Positions 1 to 11,200 of a stretch of DNA of 64,000 nt are shown here, piece by piece; positions within the stretch are counted from its first letter, which is position 1; every line of letters starts with the position of its first letter. The notes under the pieces were generated by a model, which ran no database searches, was not told the DNA's origin, and saw nothing but the letters and a program-made list of their open reading frames with translations. The position numbers and the translations under genes were made by a program. Origin of the DNA: Dermacentor variabilis (taxonomy: Eukaryota > Arthropoda > Arachnida > Ixodida > Ixodidae); assembly GCF_050947875.1 (NCBI RefSeq), contig NC_134577.1, forward strand, positions 67,739,139-67,803,138. Direction: 5' to 3'.

Positions 1-15
1 TGTAGGAAGGAAATA

Positions 16-341
16 AACTAGGAGGGAGCATTAACGTCAACGCAGCCGTCTCGGCTGCATTGACAAGCCTTGGCAAGCCACCTCTACGGGAAGCGATTCC
101 CTTCGCTTTTCCCCTCTCAGTATCGGCCCGGCACGTGGACCCTGAGATTCGGCGTACTGGCCAGGAATGTTTTGTTCCCGGTAATTTTCAATAGATGTGC
201 ACTTGTTCGGCCACCCTGCAATGGATCTGCCTGCATAGCGGAAGCGCTCAAAACCTGCCGCGCCCTCACTCACGTGACGATTACGTGTTGGGCCAGTTCG
301 TTTAGGCTTCAATTGTGTTGCACAACGCCTCCCTCCTAGTT
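16..341. mobile_element. Short TIR element (MITE-like)
   Basis: A perfect 13-bp terminal inverted repeat, AACTAGGAGGGAG at 16-28 and its complement at 329-341, bounds about 326 bp without a credible ORF. The short length and absence of coding capacity fit a non-autonomous DNA transposon. The flanks are A/T-rich, so no target-site duplication can be called with confidence and the superfamily is not assigned. Confidence 0.5.
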
Positions 342-3195
342 ATTTTCAATCTCCGCGCGAGTAACTGCCACGTCTTCTGCTACGAAACATCAGGGCACTC
401 TTGCAAATGTACCGCACCCTCGCCGTAGCTCGGTGGTCAGCGGTAATTTAATGCGAAAGCATTATATGGCTCACGAAGCGGGAAATCTGGCGGCCTGGCC
501 GGAGATCGTGCCACAAAGTCACGTGGTCGCTGAGACGCGCTCGCGCCACTGGTCGCGCGTTCGTCGTTGTCTGCTTGCACAGCTGGCTGCAATGCCACTC
601 CTCATGCCAGCGTTACTGCACTCCTCACGTCGCGGCGCTGCCAGTCGGTGTGGCGTAGAGTGATTCAAAAGGATAAAATTGGGCGAGTTGGTACGGTAAC
701 ATTATCTGGAAAGTTGGTACGGTAACATGGTGTAGAGTTACTGTATATGGCTCCCGCATGTATACAGTAACTGTAGTGTGGTGACTTCGGTGAGTTCTGT
801 CATGCGCCCCGATGGAGGAACGTTCGACATCGACTTCTTGTTCATTAGCTGCACGCGGTTCCTTTGAAGATCCACGCAAGCGTACGCGAACGAGGCCGAT
901 GCACGTGATGCGAGAAACGTCTGGATGCGTACTCGTGGCTTCTCGGCCAAACTTTCAGGACGATAGAGGTTACTGCAAAAGAAATGAGTCAAACACGTGC
1001 ATATGCGTACTTGAAAAGTACAAGTTTACTTCCGTAACATTGGATGAGGGAGTTTTAAAAAAAAAGTTTGGCAACGTGAAAACAATGCCATTATTTTTTT
1101 CCAACAACGAATCGTCATCGGAGAGACGTCGCAATGCTGTTGCATTCATCCACGTAGGGATACCGAAGTGCGTTTCACTTTTCTTTTTCAGCTGGGTCTA
1201 TGGCCGCGAGTTTCATTACCTGCCGCAGAGGTCATGTTTCGATGGGGGCGGTGTGCAGAAGGGTTTGTGATCCATAGCTTAACTGCGTCTTAGAGAACGC
1301 TAGGAGATCGAAATTGACACGAAACACTCCGCAACTGGTGATAGGTGGGTGGGTGAATGGTAACGGGTGCGCGTTCTTATCCCCGGCGTAATAATCACTT
1401 CGTTCAAAGCAGACTACCGCACTACTCCGGAGGTGCGATGAGCGGCGGCGTTTCCTGGCGCTGCGTCTGAAACTAATGTTAGCGTATTTTTTAACGAAAT
1501 AAAAGTAAGGGAAACAGGCTTAATCCCCCTAAAGTAGTGACGACTGCTGTCCCACATAATGATAATGAATATAAATATAAAGAAAAAAATGTCTGAATAT
1601 CAGAAAATCAGGCACCAAGGGAGTAAACAAGGTCCCTATGATGGCTGATTGATTCATTCGTTCATTTGATTGTTCGGTCGGTCGGTCGGTCGGTCGGTCG
1701 GCCGTCCTAAAGCAATTCATGTGCGACGTGGCAAACGGCGTAGTGGCATACGGTCCGGAACGACGTTTTCCATAATGCGTATACTTCACCCTATAAGCCT
1801 AAACTTCAGTACACACGAGCGTTCCCCATTCTGAACGGCCGCTCGCCAGAGAAACCGGTGGCCCGAATCGTGCATACATACAATAAATCGTCGCTGCTGC
1901 TGTCGCAAAACGATCACGGTTGGCCACACGATACGCACTCACGCGCACGGATTCTCATCACTGCGGCAAGCGTGGATCTAACCAATGACGAGAGTTCGCT
2001 GCAGCCACGTGACCGGAACTCCGTGACCGGATCTCGGTCTCGCTCCCGGGACGGAGGTGAGAGCGCCACGGAGCGCTTTAAGGCTTGCAGCGCGGCGCTC
2101 TAAACGAACCAGGCGAGTGCGTTCCGGGGTCTGTATTTCGACTAGTCGAAAGTAAAGCGCGCGGCCAGAGGGCGCTCTCGGAGTGCTCGAAAGAGACCAG
2201 CCGAGCGTGCATGCCCTAACAAGCACGCCGAGAAGCAGAAGCCGAGGGATCGAAATAATCGTTGCTGCTGCTGCTCCTCCTCCCGGCTCTCCATCAAACC
2301 CGTGCAATGAGTGCAGCATCGGAGTGTACAGGGAGCTGTGAGGGGAATGGAGGGAGGGTTGAGAAACGAAAAAAAAAGGGGGGGGGGGAGGGATTTGCAG
2401 GCCTCGCAGAATGACGGTAAACACACAGTCATTGATCGAAACCGCAAGGAATCAACAAAAAGAAAGGTTGGGGGGGGGAAGAATAATAGAAACCAAACCC
2501 CGGAACTTTTTCTTTTTTCGGGCGACACGAGGGATACGCGACAGCAGCGATTGAAAAAAAAACAAAGAACGGGTACAGACAAAGCAAAGAAAGAAGAAAC
2601 AAAGGAAATAAAACCAGAGCAAGAGTGAAAAAAACTTCGAGGGCTCATCGAAAATTCGATTGGGTGCGCGGGCGCGCCCCGTCCGGTGTACGACGTAGAA
2701 AATAGCTCTCGCTTGGCTTGCGCTCGACATTCGAACGCGCTCCCATCATGCATGTACGAACCCGAGAGAGAAAGAGAGAGAGAGATGGAGGGGTCATGCC
2801 ATGCTCTCGAAGATCGTTGTTCATCCGTCGCGGCGGCGGTTCATTCATCAGGCGAAACGGAGGGGGGGGGGGGACGCAGTCATGTTACACTGGCGCGGGA
2901 CCCGCAGTCGAAGCTGCGATGCATCGCCGGTGTCCGACCGCCCACCATACGCTTTTTTCTCTCTTACTCGAAGCACCCCTCTCCTACACCATTTTTTTTT
3001 CTTTTTTGCTCGGCCTGAGGAGTTTGATTTCGCACAGCTGCTCCGTTCTGTTATATACACGGACGGCTGTGGAGTGATTGAGGTGTAGAGTACCTCGGGG
3101 ACTCCGTTTGTGTATGTTGTATACCACAAAATATTTCTTTTTAAAGAACGATAGTGTAATAAGTGTAAAAGAAATTACAATGAAAGTAATAACTA
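342..3195. other. Non-coding stretch with low-complexity tracts
   Basis: No conserved protein is recognisable on either strand. It contains a tetranucleotide tract at 1674-1702, two near copies of a TTGGTACGGTAACAT motif at 693-729, and many G, A and GA runs between 2360 and 2880. The overlapping open frames on both strands at 2140-3130 are rich in simple-sequence residues and look like by-products of composition. Confidence 0.5.
1674..1702. repeat. (TCGG)n microsatellite
   Basis: About seven tandem copies of TCGG in an otherwise mixed sequence. Confidence 0.9.
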
Positions 3196-4131
3196 CAGAG
3201 GTGGGCGAATAACAGTTTTTATGAATGCGAAATGAATACGAATAGAAGATAAAGAATACCGAATTAAACGCCCGATAGTCAAACGCAGACGCATATGTTT
3301 ACAGCAGGAATATTTATTTTGGTAAGCTAGGCACCACGCCTGTACTGGCTGTCGCAAAATGATGGCTAACTATCAGGGACAAAAGACCTGGGGCCGTATT
3401 CACACACACACACACAACATCGTAAGAGAAAATGCTAGCCAACCCTGGTGCTGGACATATCATTAGTAATGGTAGTCGATCAATCGCAAAGAGCTCTTGG
3501 GAACGAAACGCTTTGTTAATAGGAGCCTGGTTTCCTATGCAAGGTTATGAAATGTCATTAAAGAAACGACACGAGTGGCATCTCCGCATATGTATTAACT
3601 ATCTAAGAAAGAACAGCTGTTGCATGACTAGTTTTCGAAAAACGTTAAATAAGATGTTGCCGTAAAGCAAAAAAGTTGAAGAAGAAAAAGCAAAGAAAGC
3701 TGCTGAAGTGCCTATGAGCCGTAAACACATGTAACCGAGCACGTTTTAATGAAATCGTCACTGGTCTTAGCGTAAAAGATTAAGCTGCTACATGACTAAA
3801 CTCGCAAAACAATAAATGACAGACTCAGAAACAAAAATCGTGGCTATCAAGTAGGCTTCCACCGCAAATCGAAAACCAAAGCCTGCATTACCCATTTTGT
3901 ATCCGCCTTGCTTCGAGAACTCTCGGCCCCTGTGTCACGTGCGATAATTCGTGATATCTTGTATTGCGGACAGAGAACAGTATAGCAACACTTTTACAGT
4001 AGCTTGTGGCGAAATATTTGTTTAATTTAGAGTATTCGAAAACACCTAACGGTTCCTTTTATACGAATATGAAAAGGTTATTTGTGATATTCGACTTGCA
4101 TTCGAAATTTTGTATACATGCCCACTCCCTA
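3196..4131. mobile_element. hAT-like MITE
   Basis: The left end begins CAGAGGTGGGCGAATA. The right end, read on the other strand, begins TAGGGAGTGGGCATGTATA. Both then run into matching sub-terminal GAATGC-containing sequence. Termini of the GGTGGGCGAATA type followed by repeated GAATA/TTCG motifs are characteristic of hAT transposons. The roughly 935-bp interior has no transposase. No clean 8-bp duplication was found, so the exact ends are provisional. Confidence 0.5.
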
Positions 4132-5369
4132 TACTAAAGGTAATGCCACAACAGAGAGCAGACTTGACGTCTGTCGATACTGCTAGCCGTAGGTTATATA
4201 CCTTGTTGCAGTCCTGACTCGTTCGTGCAGATATTAATACAAGTACTGAATGCGCATAAGTGCAAACACGCGGCTCAATATGAATTTCATTCGCGTTAGG
4301 GCGTATAAATAAATGCACCGTTTCATGCACTTAATTGCACAGGACAATTTATAACAAACGTGCTTATCTAACTCCTTGTATACTAAAAATAAATATTTTG
4401 AGATTAAGTCCCCCTTCTTTGCTGCAGCTCCTTTTTTCTTCTTCTTTGTGATGCTGCCAAGCGAACGCTCCTTGTACACACATTCCGTCATCTAGGGAAT
4501 TTCCGGCGAAATTGTCCCTCTTGATCTATTCGCGTTGCGACGAAGTCACGAGAATGCTGCCATTTCCAGCGCGTGCCACTTTGAGTCGCGGCCTCTGCGC
4601 AGAACACGTGGTGTTTCGAGACGAAGTCTTCGCCATCCAGGCCGGCGGCAGCCCCACGGTCATAATCATCGTCAGCAGCACATTTCCGAGTGCCCTCAGT
4701 TCGAAAGGCTTTTTTCGGGCGCTCTCTAATTACCCTCGCACCACGCCCAAACGAACCGGTGTTGCGCTAGCCTATTCCGACTTCAGTTGCCGAACGCTGC
4801 CAGCTGCGCCCGTTATGGGCAGTTAAGAGCGCGCAATATTGACGCTGCTTATCGCGTTCATTCTCGCTTTCCGCTGGCGGGTTACACGACCGCCTCCATT
4901 CGGAATGGGGGAGTCCTAATGGACGTCTATAAAGTACATATTGCGGGGGAAAGAAAAGAAAGAAACGGTCGATGCGTTCGTTAGATGGAAATGTAACAAG
5001 ACACGACCTTCCTCGTATACCTTACGATAAGTACGCCCACTCTTCTCGCGCGCTAGAAGATCGACCAGTGCAAAACGCAACATTGTCTCCTCAGTGTCGA
5101 TGTCGTGGCCGCACGCCTGCGAGCTCTCGTCATATAGACCGCCCCCCTCTCTCTCTCGCTTTGTGAGACGACACAGACCGATGTCCGGCACGGCCGCAAG
5201 GCAACCGCGTCATGGCAACGCTTGTAATACTGGCGGTCCTCGATTCACGTCCGGGTCTAAATTGACGACAGCGGTGCCACGTAGGCGGGGAACCGCGTTG
5301 CACACTGTATTACGATTCGAGATTGGACTCGTCAATGCACTCTAGCCGGAGGTAACAGGTTGCAGAGCA
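4132..5369. other. Non-coding stretch, nothing recognised
   Basis: Mixed-composition DNA with no recognisable protein, RNA or repeat. By position it lies downstream of the visible exons of the minus-strand SLC4A11-like gene, so it may be intronic. Confidence 0.4.
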
Positions 5370-5796
5370 GACGCTCTGTTGAAGTGCTGAGATATGTCGA
5401 ACCATCGCAATTGTGGACAGACGGAGCGGGTAACTTTCGTGGACCACCTTGCCACCTGGCTACTGCCCATCTTTTGAAAATGAAAGGCAAGAGCTCTGCA
5501 CAGCTCTCAACCAACTAGATGGAAGGCCGTTCACCTTGAACAAGATCTTGGGACCATAGCCTCGCATATCAGAGCTACAAAAGGCCACAAAAGCGCTGCT
5601 GCGATATTTGAAAGCGACCGGATTGAGTCAGCGTCTGTGATCCGGACTGAGTGACCGACTGATATCTCCAGTGGACTTTCTCTTCTTTTAATCTTTCCGT
5701 CCCCCTTTCCCTTTCCCCAGTGTAGGGTAGCCAACCGGGCTCAGTCCTGGTTAACCTCCCTACCTTTCTTTTATCATTTTCTCTCTCTCTCTCTTG
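5370..5796 (+). mobile_element. 5'-truncated LINE, ORF C-terminus and 3' UTR
   Basis: Reading + strand, the last part of a non-LTR ORF is visible: a cysteine/histidine knuckle region near 5385-5470, then a stretch reading CTALNQLDGRPF, then KALLRYLKATGLSQRL and a stop at 5638-5640, with one in-frame TAG after ILGP. The 3' UTR follows with the family hallmark GGGTAGCCAACC...CTGGTTAACCTCC and a (CT)n tail ending near 5796. The same C-terminus and tail recur at 15.6, 31.2 and 40.3 kb. The element is 5'-truncated and inactive. Confidence 0.75.
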
Positions 5797-6312
5797 CCAC
5801 TTGGATGACGCAATACCATTACTCAACGCCCGTAGCTGTCGATCTGGTTTTGACGGGGGTTCCGTCGAGATGATTCGTGTGCGTGGGAGATCTCCGGAAA
5901 TTGATGCGCTTGATGGCTGTGGAATTGGCACGGGCCGTTTGCTTTGACGCTTCGTTGCTAAGGCAGTTGGGACGTCCCTATCAAAGCTGAGCGACGGATT
6001 ATAGTCACGGTGTTTTGTGCCACGGTTCATTACTTTTTTTTTCTGTTACGGGGGTGGTATCTGCTTTCATTCTATGCTTACCGTGGTTCACTCGACTGTA
6101 AATATCGTGCTGCGTGATTTTCTGAGAGCACACAGACTTTATTGAGAACGGTGCTTTGTTCTAGGAACCACTTTCTTTTCTTATTTTGTGTTTTCTTTAT
6201 TCGCCAAATAAGTCACGTTGTTGCCGAAAGAATCGCAAAAGCTTTGCTAAAATTTTCAGTATAATGTACACTTTCCCCAGCGAGGACGAACTGAAGTAGA
6301 CCTGAATTATAA

Positions 6313-6787
6313 ACGTGCTGTACAGGATGCACAAGAAAATAAAAAAAATAAATAAAAGAGGACAGGACAGAGCGCAGGCTACCAACTTTATTTCATGAAA
6401 CGCCGGAGAGCCTTTATGCGGGCAATCTCATCACATGCGCCACCCGGATGCGCAAAGCATGGACAATAAGATTGCCACCACCAGTACGAAATGTGCACGC
6501 TATTTTTCACAGGCCAAAAAGAAATTCCTACAGCCGAGAAAAGCTCGTCCTCAAGGCCATTTTAAGAGATATCAACAGCAAAACTGAAAATAAAGAGGTA
6601 ACAAAGACAATAGAGTACACAGTAAACACGAAACAAGAAAACTAACAAAAACAATTGATACAAATCCAGGCGGAACATGTGATTAGGTCGCATATATAAA
6701 GGCTTTCCGTCGTTTCGTGAAATAAAGTTGGTAGTGTACGCTCTGTACGGTCCTCTTTTTTTTTCTTGTGCATCTTGCACAGCACGC
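6313..6787. repeat. Foldback element with ~130-bp inverted arms
   Basis: The left arm (6313-6455) and right arm (about 6665-6787) are inverted copies. Each contains a GCACAAGAAAA segment, a CTACCAACTTTATTTCA segment and a GCCTTTAT segment in the same relative order, with scattered differences. About 200 bp lies between them without a recognisable gene. The polyadenylation-like AATAAAGTTGGTAG motif resembles 3' ends of tick retroelements, possibly Penelope-like terminal repeats; that assignment is inference. Confidence 0.65.
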
Positions 6788-7440
6788 CAATAATTCAAGT
6801 ATGAACCAACTAGCCCTCAAGAAACTATTTCTCAAATGGCCCTCACAAAATACCTGCAAAACGCAGGTTCTGCTTCACTGCAAAAGTTTTGATGATGCTT
6901 CACTGCACGGGTATACTAATCCGTGTTATGTGAAGAAGCCTTTGTTTGGCGCAATTATTTCAGGGCCATCGAAGCCAAACCGTTGGGCGTTAATGAAAAC
7001 CCTTGTAGCGCTGACTTAGCTACAGGAACTGCATATTTGGGTCAATCTTTCTGAACAACATTACAGTTTGCACTCTAGCTTCGACGAGCAATGCAGTTCG
7101 GCCGGGCACAGATGACAGAGATCACCAATGAAATGAGTTGGTCTCGGTCTCGATCCCCGGACCAGGACGATTTTTCTTACTTGAAAAGTTTTCGGCTGTA
7201 ATGTAGTTAGACAATGATCACTACCACGACACTCGGCAGCCTTGCCGAGTAGGCGCAGCTGAAGTGACCCAACTGGGAACCACTTGGTGGAAGTAAGCGT
7301 ACAGTCATGTAGTAACGGAAGCAAAGCACACCGATTGAAGGAGACTTCGCATTGTGCCACACTACACGCCTATCGTCCAGTAGAAGGGCACTCCCCCGCG
7401 TTCTTCTGAGGTGGTTTCCCTTGTGCTGCGCTTTAAACAA

Positions 7441-7637
7441 CCACTGACTGCTTGCCTCCTCGAGGGCATCTTCTACTTTGTAGTGGAAGATGCGCTGAAC
7501 GACAGGGACAACAGAAAGGCACACGTTGTCTACCACACAGCGCTGTGTGGCTGTCAAAATGTGCCTTTCTGTCATCCCTGTCATTGAGCTCGCGCTACAA
7601 AGTAGAAGATGCCCTCGAGGAGGCAAGCAGTCGGTGG
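7441..7637. repeat. ~98-bp-arm near-palindrome
   Basis: The outer 42 bp (7441-7482) match the complement of 7596-7637 with a single difference. The centre is an 18-bp perfect palindrome, CCACACAGCGCTGTGTGG (7533-7550). The intermediate parts of the arms are similar but diverged. There is essentially no spacer, so this would extrude as a long hairpin. It adjoins an LTR-like block on its right. Confidence 0.8.
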
Positions 7638-7998
7638 TTGTGTTGTGTGTCGCCGTTCGTGCCATCAAAGTTTCACCGAACTGTTGCCCTCTTCCCGCGG
7701 ATCGAAGTGAGGGGCCCGCAGGCACCCAGCGCCAAAACTTCTCCCGCGCTGTGAAGGAATGCGACGCGAGTGACGTCAGCACCCGCCCCGCCTCGTTCTT
7801 CCACACGATGGGTCGGCAAGGGCATTTAAGGCAGAACCGGCCCATTGTTCAATGAGACTCGCCAGTCGGTCTGGTGCGCTCTTACCGCTACGTGTACGCT
7901 ACGTTCTGCTATATTTATACATATTGTATGAAGCTGTTCGTTTCCTCTTCGTGTGCTTCGAGAATCCGTCTCTCGTCTTCCACTGCGAAGTCGCTACA
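7638..7998 (+). mobile_element. Possible solo LTR
   Basis: A block starting TGTTGTGTG and ending CTACA, with a promoter-like ATTTAAGG near 7824 and an initiator-like downstream GC-mixed sequence, as in gypsy-type LTRs of ticks. No second copy, primer-binding site or target-site duplication is visible, so the boundaries and the identification are weak. Confidence 0.3.
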
Positions 7999-8087
7999 TT
8001 TGGGTAGTGCGTCACACTCTACGGCTACGGTCCTTGGAGGGCGAGAAGGGCCATATTTGCGATGTAGAAGGGAGGGTGGTCACTGAC

Positions 8088-8222
8088 CTTTTGTAGCATC
8101 TTGTCGACGATGCCTTCGAGCGAGGTCTCCTGCACGTCCAGTAGGAGCACGGCTTGAATGAGGAACTGATCAACGTCCATGGATGCCCTCACTTCGGCGC
8201 CGAAGTCCTTCATGGGGAGTCG
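8088..8222 (-). CDS. SLC4A11-like gene, third coding exon
   Basis: 135 nt (45 codons, phase 0 at both ends), with acceptor GTTCTTCCTCCAG and donor GTCAGTG. It encodes the conserved segment of the SLC4A11 cytosolic domain described for the gene: a KDF..E+RA..D+D.FL start and a TSL...ML end. It is the strongest piece of evidence for the gene identity. Confidence 0.7.
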
Positions 8223-11200
8223 CTGGAGGAAGAACCACGGCCAATGCAACGGGGAACCAAAAGAGAGAAAGACATAGGAATACGGTTTAGAAGTTTGAAA
8301 GCGAGTGAGGGCACAAAGTGTACTCGAAAGTCACAAATGTTTTCAGAGTTATTTCAAAATTTTCGACCTGTTCTTTTATGGCATGGCTGTGTAATGAGAT
8401 GTTTGCCGCCGAGGTACAGCGCTGACAACCAAATCACAGAAACCGGAGTTTGGGATTCGAACTATTCAAAGTGAAATTCGAAGCTGCTACGAAAGTTTCC
8501 ATCTTTATTTTATAAGTGGTTACAAAAAGGATCTCTGGTTTGTCAGGTTGTGTTAAGGGTATGTAGGATTTTTAACATCATTCCACGGAACGCGGACTTA
8601 TGTTAGAGGTCGCTTGACTGAGCGAACTTGTATTGACCGGTTCAAAGGGGTACTCCATTAACTTTATAAGCTGACTGAAAAAAGTGGGGGTGAAGGGAAC
8701 AGAAATACAAGAACATGGCATAGCAAAATCTCGACCCCCGAAGCATGAGCAGTTTTCGTTTCAAATGCCGGTCGTAAGAAAATGTCGGCTATACAGGGAT
8801 AACTAAGGCAAGGACAAGCGCTACTAGAGTGATGAGCGACGATGATGACAAGCAACAAGTGAGAATGCACAAGGTTACCACGTTGTAACATTGCCCAAAG
8901 CCGTGTGTCTAGTCCAGCGACTCTCAAAAAGGCTAGAGCTGCCCTTATAAACTCAAGTGCGTCAGGGCAAGGCCGACACCTCTGCCTTTTTGGTAAATTA
9001 ATTCATGTATCTCCTTCTCTCCGGGCACAGGTGACATATCATTCTATGCCACGAACTGGGTACTGTGAAAATAAAGCACCCACTGAATCAGGCTTCTTGA
9101 AGTGACATTCGAGGTAACTGCGAGCGCAGCTCGGTGAAAGTAGTGCAGTAGAATCTCGGTATACGGAAATCTCTTAAACGGAACAAATGGCTGAAAACTG
9201 GTTGGTTTGTGTATTTGGATCACAAACGATCACAAATTATGCGTCACGAGGTTAGATAACGTTCCTGTTTTTTTTTTTTTTTTACGGCACTCATTCAGGA
9301 CCAGGTACTATAGAGAAGGCTGGGCGATCAGTGTACCGTTAAAGTGCGACGTTAACCCAGACTTAAAATACCGTCGCAGTTTATTAATAAACAACAGGAT
9401 AACTTTCCACTAACACGCTGCAGAATGAAAGTCGCATTGACGACGAGAACTGCTACAATGACGAAAAATATAATGACAGACTGACATCGCTGTCGAACAA
9501 GGTTACGGCACCTTGGGTTGCTGTAAATTATGTATTTCGGTCATTGGAGAGTTTTACGTTGTCGGTAAGCATATAATCGTTTGCGGGATAGCCCATTAGG
9601 GTGAAGGTTTGCGGCAGGGTGGATGGATGAATGAATGTTAGGAGCGTCCCCTTTGGAACGTTGCGGTGGGTTGCGCCACCAAGCTCTTGCTATTATACTG
9701 CCTAATGTCCTACCTTGGTTAAACGATAAAAAAGAACACTATGAACTCCCACAACCAAATTTTCTGATCCCTTGTTGCGAACTGTGCTTTTGTACGTCTC
9801 CGTTTTCTGTCGTTTCCCTACTTCCACCAATGCTCCGATTGCTGAGGCACCTGGCAGCAACTAGGCTGGTCGCGACACTTTGTGCCCGAAATGTTAACCA
9901 GGCAGCGTACAGAGCTAATACTGCAGGCACCTATCCCGTTCTACTTCAGCGCTAGTGTAAAGCGTCGGTGGCAACATAACCGTCAACATGCCATCATTTT
10001 AGGATTCTCCATCGACAACAACGTTCATACAATACAAAAAATATCTCAAACGAATTGCATTTGGACAAAGTGTGGCAACATGTCGCTACCAGCCATGTTG
10101 CCGTTCACCGTAAGCCGGTCATCCGTAAGCGTTAAGAAGTTGGCGGACAAGCTCAATCTCCCCACGAGGAACTGTGCATACTCTCAAGACACCTGCGTCT
10201 TAGCGATAGGTTGTGCGCAGATTTGACGTAGCATTTCCCGACGCATATAGCTTTTTTTTCGCATTTCAGCCTGCTACGGAAAATTAGTCTCAGGAGGTTT
10301 AATGTTTGTACGCGAATTGTTCTGTAGGTATACACAGGTGCTAACGTGTTCGTTCGTCCACCAAGTCTGGCACGCGAACCGTGACTGCTGCGACGCGAAT
10401 TGTCCTCGCGACCCGCTGGAATCGCGATACGCCTGACCGCATCCTCACAGAGAAAATAAAGCATAAAACAGTGGTTGTGGCGTTCCGCTGCTCAGCGCAA
10501 GGTCGCGGGTTCGACTCCCAGCCTCGGCGGCCGCATTGCGATGGATGCGAGCAATGCAGAAACTGTCGTACATAGATTTAGGTGTACTTTGGAAAAAAAT
10601 TGAACAGCGGTGGCGTAGAGGTAGAACATTCGCCTCGCGTGCAAGAGGACCGTGGTTCGAATCCCGGTGCCGCGCAATTTCACACCGGATTTTGAAAAAA
10701 TGTCCACGTTTTGATAAAATTGTATAAACAAGGCATGGAGTGCGGCCTGATCCCGGTGACCAGAACCGGTAACGCACTCCCTCGCCAGAGCGGGATTGGC
10801 CACCCTGGTGCAGTACTCGACCACAATCTCCTATATGAATACAACAATCAAACCCCGGCCCTCAGTCCCCAGCAGCTGCGAAGCAACTGACCACGGCGGC
10901 GGTCAGACCTGTGACGCAGCAGAGGGTGCTAAGAATCCCTGGATCCGGACAGGCCGCCATTGAAATATGAACCTGGCAACGTTTAACGCTAGGACGTTAT
11001 CTAGTGAGGCGAGTCTCGCAGTGCTATTGGAGGAATTAGAGGGCAGTAAAAGGGATATAATAGGGCTTAGTGAAGTTAGGAGGACAAAAGAAGCATATAC
11101 AGTGCTAAAAAGCGGGCACGTCCTGTGCTATCGGGGCTTAGCGGAGAGACGAGAAATAGGAGTCGGATTCCTGATTAATAAGAAGATAGCTGGCAACATA

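Noticed and set aside
2142..2753. 203-codon minus-strand frame
   Set aside because: Low-complexity S/F/P-rich translation of G- and A-run DNA, overlapped by equally long frames on the other strand. No start context or domain.
7207..7845. 212-codon minus-strand frame
   Set aside because: It spans the palindrome and the LTR-like block, so it reads an inverted repeat in both directions. No domain was recognised.
10604..10674. Functional tRNA-Ala(TGC) gene
   Set aside because: Position 33 is not U, the anticodon arm does not form a normal 7-base loop, and the T stem has a mismatch. It is a tRNA-derived module of a retroelement.
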